This document shows positions 20,587-24,773 of a stretch of DNA of 24,773 nucleotides, piece after piece. Position numbers and translations under genes: made by a program. Source of the DNA: a virus. Position 1 is the first letter of the stretch. Each line of letters begins with the position of its first letter. Under the pieces are notes generated by a model, which searched no databases, was not told where the DNA came from, and saw only the letters and a program-made list of their open reading frames with translations. The stretch spans positions 1-24,773 of the IMG/VR virus record IMGVR_UViG_3300020411_003532. One strand, 5' to 3'.

Positions 20587-23500
20587 TCATTCTTCTTTGG
20601 TTAGGGTATTATTAGATTGAACGAACTTAACATTTAGATCTACGGCCTTACCGGTGCTTTTAGACCTAATTCTTATTTTAAATTTTTTATTCCATATAAT
20701 TTCTTTTTCTTCTGTGTGTGTCCCAAGTTTCATGTGTTTTGCTGGTGGTGCGTTTTTTTGGAATAAAAAGGAATCTGCCGCGTTCTTATCGCCTTTAAAA
20801 AGGCCCAGATCTCTACGCACAGAGTTTAAAGAGTTTTCTACTATTTTTAAGTTTTTGCCTATCTTTTTAAATTCCTGTGAAAAATTAATCAATTTTTGAT
20901 CAAAAGATGGTGAAATTTTCAATAATCTTTCCACATTAAGAATTTCGTCTTCTTCTTTTTTGAACATTTCATATGGTTCCATTTCTAAGAAAATACCATT
21001 CTCATAACTGACCATCCTAACCCTGAATACTTCTGTTGGGTTGGAATACATGTATTTATTTTTATCTGGTTTTTCAAAATCATAATTATCAATTGCTCTA
21101 AACATATAATAATAATACTTATTAGGCTCAATCGTGTCCAGGAAAAATCCAACTTTTCCATAAGACGGAATTCTCGTGTGCATGCGCGGGCCTCGTTTTG
21201 GACCAACATATCTGCTACCGGTTTTGGGGTGGAACCACTCATAGCTTTCCGGAGGATTTTCTAAACGAAATATTTGAAAGGCATCTGGCATAGAATCAGT
21301 TTTCCACTTTATTAGTCCTTTTTTGTTCATGCCATATTTTCCTTCCAAGGTGTCTTCTTTGAAATTTTTGGAAAAAGGAGCTTTGTGCATAAGCCATGGT
21401 TCTTCAATTTCGCCATAATTTGTTGTTAAAAGAATGCCGATTTTGTCATCAATTCCCTGATATGGTAACCAACTCACTTGAGGCGCCAAAGGTGGCGCAT
21501 CTCGAGTTTCAATAATCTTCTCAAAAAATGGCGCCTCGATGATATACATTCCTGGTTTGGAAATTGTCTCTATCGATTGTTTAGCGCCTTCGGTTGGTGC
21601 AGCAAAACCGTAAGAGTACTCAGTAGCTAATACAAAATTTATTGTATTTATTGAGTATCTATACTTTTTGAAAGGAAGAACTTGAGAATCTATGAAATTA
21701 ATTTCTTTTATGTCGTTACTGTCCATTAGTACAAATGTTTGAATTAATTTTTCTTTTTCGTCTTCGTCTATTTCGAATTTCTTAATACAATATCCCAAAA
21801 CTTCAGAGTATGCTTTTTTGCCTGTGAAAACGTCTGCCACCGGGCGGAAAATACCGCCGAATGGACTATCTTCTTTATCATCCTTGGCCACAATCTTGGT
21901 TGGCACGGCGCCGCGAGCTATAAATTCATCTATTTTTGTACGAGTAATTTGACTTCTGATTGTTTCCTCAAACCTTAAAAGCTGGGCGTTGTCCCAACCC
22001 CAATATAACAATGGCCACTCCATTGGGTCTGTTGCCTGGTAAACCCCGCCGGCCCCATCGCCTCGGCCGACTCTTTTTAATATGTCAGTAAAAAACCACT
22101 CTATTATCCTAATAGGCACCCCGTGCGAAACCTTATCATTTAGGGTTACATTTACATCAGAGCCACCTGGCCTGTCGGGGTCAGAATATTTTATTCCTTG
22201 AAAATAATCATCTAAAACCATCGATGAATTCTCATATATTTCATGAGCCTGCTTGGGTACCGATAGTTTCGTTCCCGGGTGGATGCGGTGCGTAAACGCT
22301 CTTTCGAAAACTGTGGTACTGTTGGCTGGCCGGTGAGGATAGATTGTCTCCAATAAAAGCCGGTCCATATTATTTTGATTTATTATTGCTTGCACTGGTC
22401 CGCCTTGAACAGTTCCTATGTTTATTTCCACGTAATTTTCAGCGTAGGCTTTCATAAAGTCATTAATCTTTTCTAGTTTTTCTACCCTATCTGATGTGAA
22501 TTTGAGCACTTTGCCTGTCTTAACAAAACCGTCCTCTTCTGCTTCGTTGGTCTCTTGGGGTGTCATCTTGTATCTTTTTAATATGTAGTCACTAGCCAAG
22601 TTCGCAGGACTTTTGTCATCCTCCGGCTTTGTTTTGTTTTTAAAATCTTTTTCTAACTCAAGGGCATTGTAATAGAAATAAATGTTTGGAACTTGCAACT
22701 CACTTGTATAACCTTTCTGGTTAACAGTGTCTACATTACCAATTTTTTTAGTAATTTCTGCGCTATGTAGTGGTGCCATGATCATGCCATCTAGCTCTTC
22801 TCTTGTAAAGGCACCAGGGGCATCAAAAGTGTAATCTCGATATTGCATACGACCCCAATCCGGATGCTTTCTTTCGGCCGGTTGGCGGGATTTAGGAGGT
22901 AGAATCCCTTCTTCATAAAATTCCTTTGTCACATCTGGGGCTCCGCCCTCGACCATCCAGTTCCACCAATTACCAGAATCTTTGCCGTAAAATAAAATAT
23001 TTTTAAAAAACTTCAGTTTTCGACGCGTTGTATTAACTCGCGAGTTCTTTATTGCGTCAGGAACATACAAATTTAAAAAGTCTCTCATTGATTTTTCGTC
23101 ATTGGAAACATAGCGATCCTCTGCCGCGTTATACAGACAAAACCCGAATCTTTCTCGAACTAGTGGGCAGCCATATTTAGTAACTGTAGTTGGATCAGCG
23201 TCGATCATCAAGGAGTAACCACTCTCGTTGGGGAGAAACCTAAAAATATCACCATACTTAAAAATCGGGGCATTTGCATTGTCCCAAGACTCCAAGATTG
23301 TTCTAGCATCATCAGAGTTTCCTTGGATCCCCATATCTTGATCTGGGGGCGAGATGGCCGTCAGGGATCCACCGGTGACCCTATTAACAAACCCCTCTCT
23401 ACCCACAGCGGGAACAAAAGTCCAAAAATTGAAAGTTGTCCATCTAAATGGGTCTGCAAGCTTCCGGTCTTGTTCTTTTCTCATCTGACGAATCCAGAGA

Positions 23501-24006
23501 TTACCATGGTTTGGAGGCCTCTTTTTGGTCGCGCTTATACCAGACACTGCATCGTCTTTAGTGTTGAATCTGATTAATCCCGGTTTTTGATATAGAATTT
23601 CCCTCCAATTAATTTCACTAGATAAAAAGGACCCTGCGGATACAACCGTAACCTGTCTTGAGCCTCTTAAAAATTTTAGCGGAGGTGGAGAAGAGGCCGG
23701 CTGTTCCTCATCAGTTAAATTTCTGGCGCCGCCCGGGCCTGCAGAATTAATCGGTATAAATGGAGCAGGATATGGTGGAGGCTGTCGAACTGGTTCTGGG
23801 TCGACTTCATCTGGTTCGCCGGGGCCGGGACCAATTGGCTCACATTTTCCAGTATCATCATTCCATTTCTGGCCATTGGGGCAGTTTTTACGGCGGGCGT
23901 CACCGCCGGGGTCTGCGGGAACACAATCTCCAGTATCAGGGTCACGGATTTTGCCTTCTCCGCAGTCCTCTTCAAGGTCTCTGCATGGGTTTCTTTCTTC
24001 CGCCAT
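20587..24006 (-). CDS. Very large virion structural protein (1139 residues)
   Basis: I do not recognise a named T4 homologue. The N-terminus has two copies of a C-x-x-G-x(6)-T-G-x-C unit (C15-C28, CGEGKIRDPDTGDC; and C42-C55, CPNGQKWNDDTGKC), then a Pro-rich linker (57-85). The long middle (about 100-880) is a mix of helical and beta segments rich in Trp, Tyr and Phe, such as PFRWTTFNFWTFVPAVG. A probable FN3-like beta region near 930-1030 contains FQIFRLENPPESYEWF and TIEPNKYYYYMFRAIDNYDF. The C-terminus is helical, then beta. There is no signal peptide or membrane span. Its start overlaps the upstream stop (TAATG). Size, aromatic-rich composition and neighbours suggest a tail or baseplate component, perhaps host-binding or baseplate-spanning. 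Confidence 0.78.
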   Translation of the reverse strand: MAEERNPCRDLEEDCGEGKIRDPDTGDCVPADPGGDARRKNCPNGQKWNDDTGKCEPIGPGPGEPDEVDPEPVRQPPPYPAPFIPINSAGPGGARNLTDEEQPASSPPPLKFLRGSRQVTVVSAGSFLSSEINWREILYQKPGLIRFNTKDDAVSGISATKKRPPNHGNLWIRQMRKEQDRKLADPFRWTTFNFWTFVPAVGREGFVNRVTGGSLTAISPPDQDMGIQGNSDDARTILESWDNANAPIFKYGDIFRFLPNESGYSLMIDADPTTVTKYGCPLVRERFGFCLYNAAEDRYVSNDEKSMRDFLNLYVPDAIKNSRVNTTRRKLKFFKNILFYGKDSGNWWNWMVEGGAPDVTKEFYEEGILPPKSRQPAERKHPDWGRMQYRDYTFDAPGAFTREELDGMIMAPLHSAEITKKIGNVDTVNQKGYTSELQVPNIYFYYNALELEKDFKNKTKPEDDKSPANLASDYILKRYKMTPQETNEAEEDGFVKTGKVLKFTSDRVEKLEKINDFMKAYAENYVEINIGTVQGGPVQAIINQNNMDRLLLETIYPHRPANSTTVFERAFTHRIHPGTKLSVPKQAHEIYENSSMVLDDYFQGIKYSDPDRPGGSDVNVTLNDKVSHGVPIRIIEWFFTDILKRVGRGDGAGGVYQATDPMEWPLLYWGWDNAQLLRFEETIRSQITRTKIDEFIARGAVPTKIVAKDDKEDSPFGGIFRPVADVFTGKKAYSEVLGYCIKKFEIDEDEKEKLIQTFVLMDSNDIKEINFIDSQVLPFKKYRYSINTINFVLATEYSYGFAAPTEGAKQSIETISKPGMYIIEAPFFEKIIETRDAPPLAPQVSWLPYQGIDDKIGILLTTNYGEIEEPWLMHKAPFSKNFKEDTLEGKYGMNKKGLIKWKTDSMPDAFQIFRLENPPESYEWFHPKTGSRYVGPKRGPRMHTRIPSYGKVGFFLDTIEPNKYYYYMFRAIDNYDFEKPDKNKYMYSNPTEVFRVRMVSYENGIFLEMEPYEMFKKEEDEILNVERLLKISPSFDQKLINFSQEFKKIGKNLKIVENSLNSVRRDLGLFKGDKNAADSFLFQKNAPPAKHMKLGTHTEEKEIIWNKKFKIRIRSKSTGKAVDLNVKFVQSNNTLTKEE

Positions 24007-24773
24007 TAATAGCTACCTCCGCTAGATGTTGTCCCGGTGCCTGATGTTCCGGAATGGGATATTCCACCAGATGACGTAGTACTTTGACTCTCTGAATCTG
24101 ACGATGAGCTATCTGATTCTGTTTCAGATTGACTCTGCTTTGCGGGGTCACCGTTGGGGTCCAGTGGCGTGATCCCTTGTGAGTTAGTTGGCACCTTAAG
24201 ATTATTGACAAGATAAATGTTTTCTGAATTTGAAATACTGCTTGCCACAACATGTCTGTATATTTTTAGAGAGTTATTTGGCTCAAGCGCAATATCAACC
24301 CACTCTCCCTTTGTTGTCATAACCTCTGTTGAGATTGATACCATTTTTTGAGGATCTGTTTCTGAGTTTCTATTTTTTCTTGACTCTGCTTTTTGTTCTG
24401 ATCTGGATTTTCCTTTTTTTACTAATTTTTCGTAATCTGCTCCTTTCTTTTTCTTTTTTGCTCTTTGTAAGTTTTCATCGGCCTTCTTAAGATTTTTCTT
24501 TGATGCCATCAATTGTATTACAAAGTCATACAGACCACCTAGGCCCTTTTTGGTAAAATAGTGATCTTTGTAGATATCGTTAATCTCTTTAATGAAAGTC
24601 TCTTTATTTTCTGATGTAGTGATAGATTCAACAATTTTACCCTCTATGTCTGACGTTATCTCCCTTTCTGTTTCCAAGACCTCTCCACATTGATTAATTT
24701 CAGTATCCACGTTTCCAACAGTTTGTGACAAAAGATAATTGAGTGTTGTTCCGCCAAATTGAGACAATGCACC
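24006..24773 (-). CDS. Uncharacterised protein with Ser-rich tail (5' end beyond the window)
   Basis: The frame is open to the right edge. A TTG at 24767 could be read as a start, but Ala and Gly codons precede it without a stop and no ribosome site can be seen, so the gene probably begins outside the window. The visible part has an N-terminal helical region (INQCGEVLETEREITSDIEG), a very basic coiled-coil segment (about 90-140, KKLKKAD-type repeats of Lys, Arg, Glu and Ser), a beta segment (MVSISTEVMTTKGEWVDIAL) and a C-terminal tail of about 40 residues made mostly of Ser, Thr and Gly. It is coupled to the 1139-residue structural gene by a one-base overlap. A virion role is likely from context; I cannot say more. 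Confidence 0.7.
   Translation of the reverse strand, partial: GALSQFGGTTLNYLLSQTVGNVDTEINQCGEVLETEREITSDIEGKIVESITTSENKETFIKEINDIYKDHYFTKKGLGGLYDFVIQLMASKKNLKKADENLQRAKKKKKGADYEKLVKKGKSRSEQKAESRKNRNSETDPQKMVSISTEVMTTKGEWVDIALEPNNSLKIYRHVVASSISNSENIYLVNNLKVPTNSQGITPLDPNGDPAKQSQSETESDSSSSDSESQSTTSSGGISHSGTSGTGTTSSGGSY

Noticed and set aside
1-24773. CRISPR arrays, insertion sequences, integrase or attachment sites
   Set aside because: No regularly spaced direct repeats, transposase or integrase motifs were seen; the only repeats are codon-level (GGEAP in portal) or short AT motifs.

Overview
The window is a stretch of a T4-like tailed-phage (myovirus) genome. Every convincing gene lies on the minus strand, so transcription runs from high to low coordinates. 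The hallmark genes are a gp17-like large terminase, a gp20-like portal, a gp21-like prohead protease, a gp22-like scaffold and the first two thirds of a gp23-like major capsid protein. Coding density is very high: starts and stops often overlap (TAATG, ATGA), Shine-Dalgarno sites are strong, and only three gaps exceed 60 bases. Spanin-like proteins and a consensus sigma70 promoter suggest a Gram-negative host. Neither host nor phage species can be named from this window. The gene set (bS21, J-domain protein, sulfotransferase, RuvC-like nuclease) resembles aquatic T4-like phages more than T4 itself, but that is inference.

Layout in transcription order, right to left. (1) 24773-17154, virion structural module: a partial Ser-rich-tailed protein, a very large 1139-residue protein with cysteine repeats and an FN3-like region, a 367-residue tail/baseplate-type protein, and two paralogous structural proteins (341 and 400 residues). 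(2) 17152-14951, a DNA-metabolism block: J-domain protein, RuvC-like resolvase, DnaG/gp61-type primase and a 56-residue helical protein, all overlapping or nearly touching. (3) 14950-11754: a textbook sigma70-type promoter directly upstream of a 1045-residue fusion of Mre11/SbcD (T4 gp47) and Rad50/SbcC (T4 gp46). (4) 11744-10373, a lysis-like membrane cassette: small holin-like protein, inner-membrane coiled-coil protein, secreted coiled-coil protein with a C-terminal membrane segment, then a small zinc-finger protein. (5) 10372-1, packaging and head: a 166-residue protein, large terminase, portal with a long C-terminal extension, three uncharacterised proteins (one membrane), a possible 21-residue peptide, prohead protease, sulfotransferase, a 140-residue protein, phage-encoded ribosomal protein bS21, a 141-residue protein, scaffold and major capsid protein.

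How the parts fit: the head genes can assemble a prohead (portal, scaffold, protease, capsid) that the terminase fills. The primase, resolvase and Mre11-Rad50 fusion fit recombination-dependent replication and maturation of the DNA to be packaged. The sigma70 promoter would let the recombination gene be read early by host polymerase, while the rest probably depends on phage-controlled transcription. Each of the three longer promoter-candidate gaps carries paired AT-rich motifs (coding strand TATTTA). The items most worth a second look are bS21 embedded in the head operon, the single-chain Mre11-Rad50 fusion, the sulfotransferase between protease and scaffold genes, the overlapping spanin-like pair, and the paired AT motifs.
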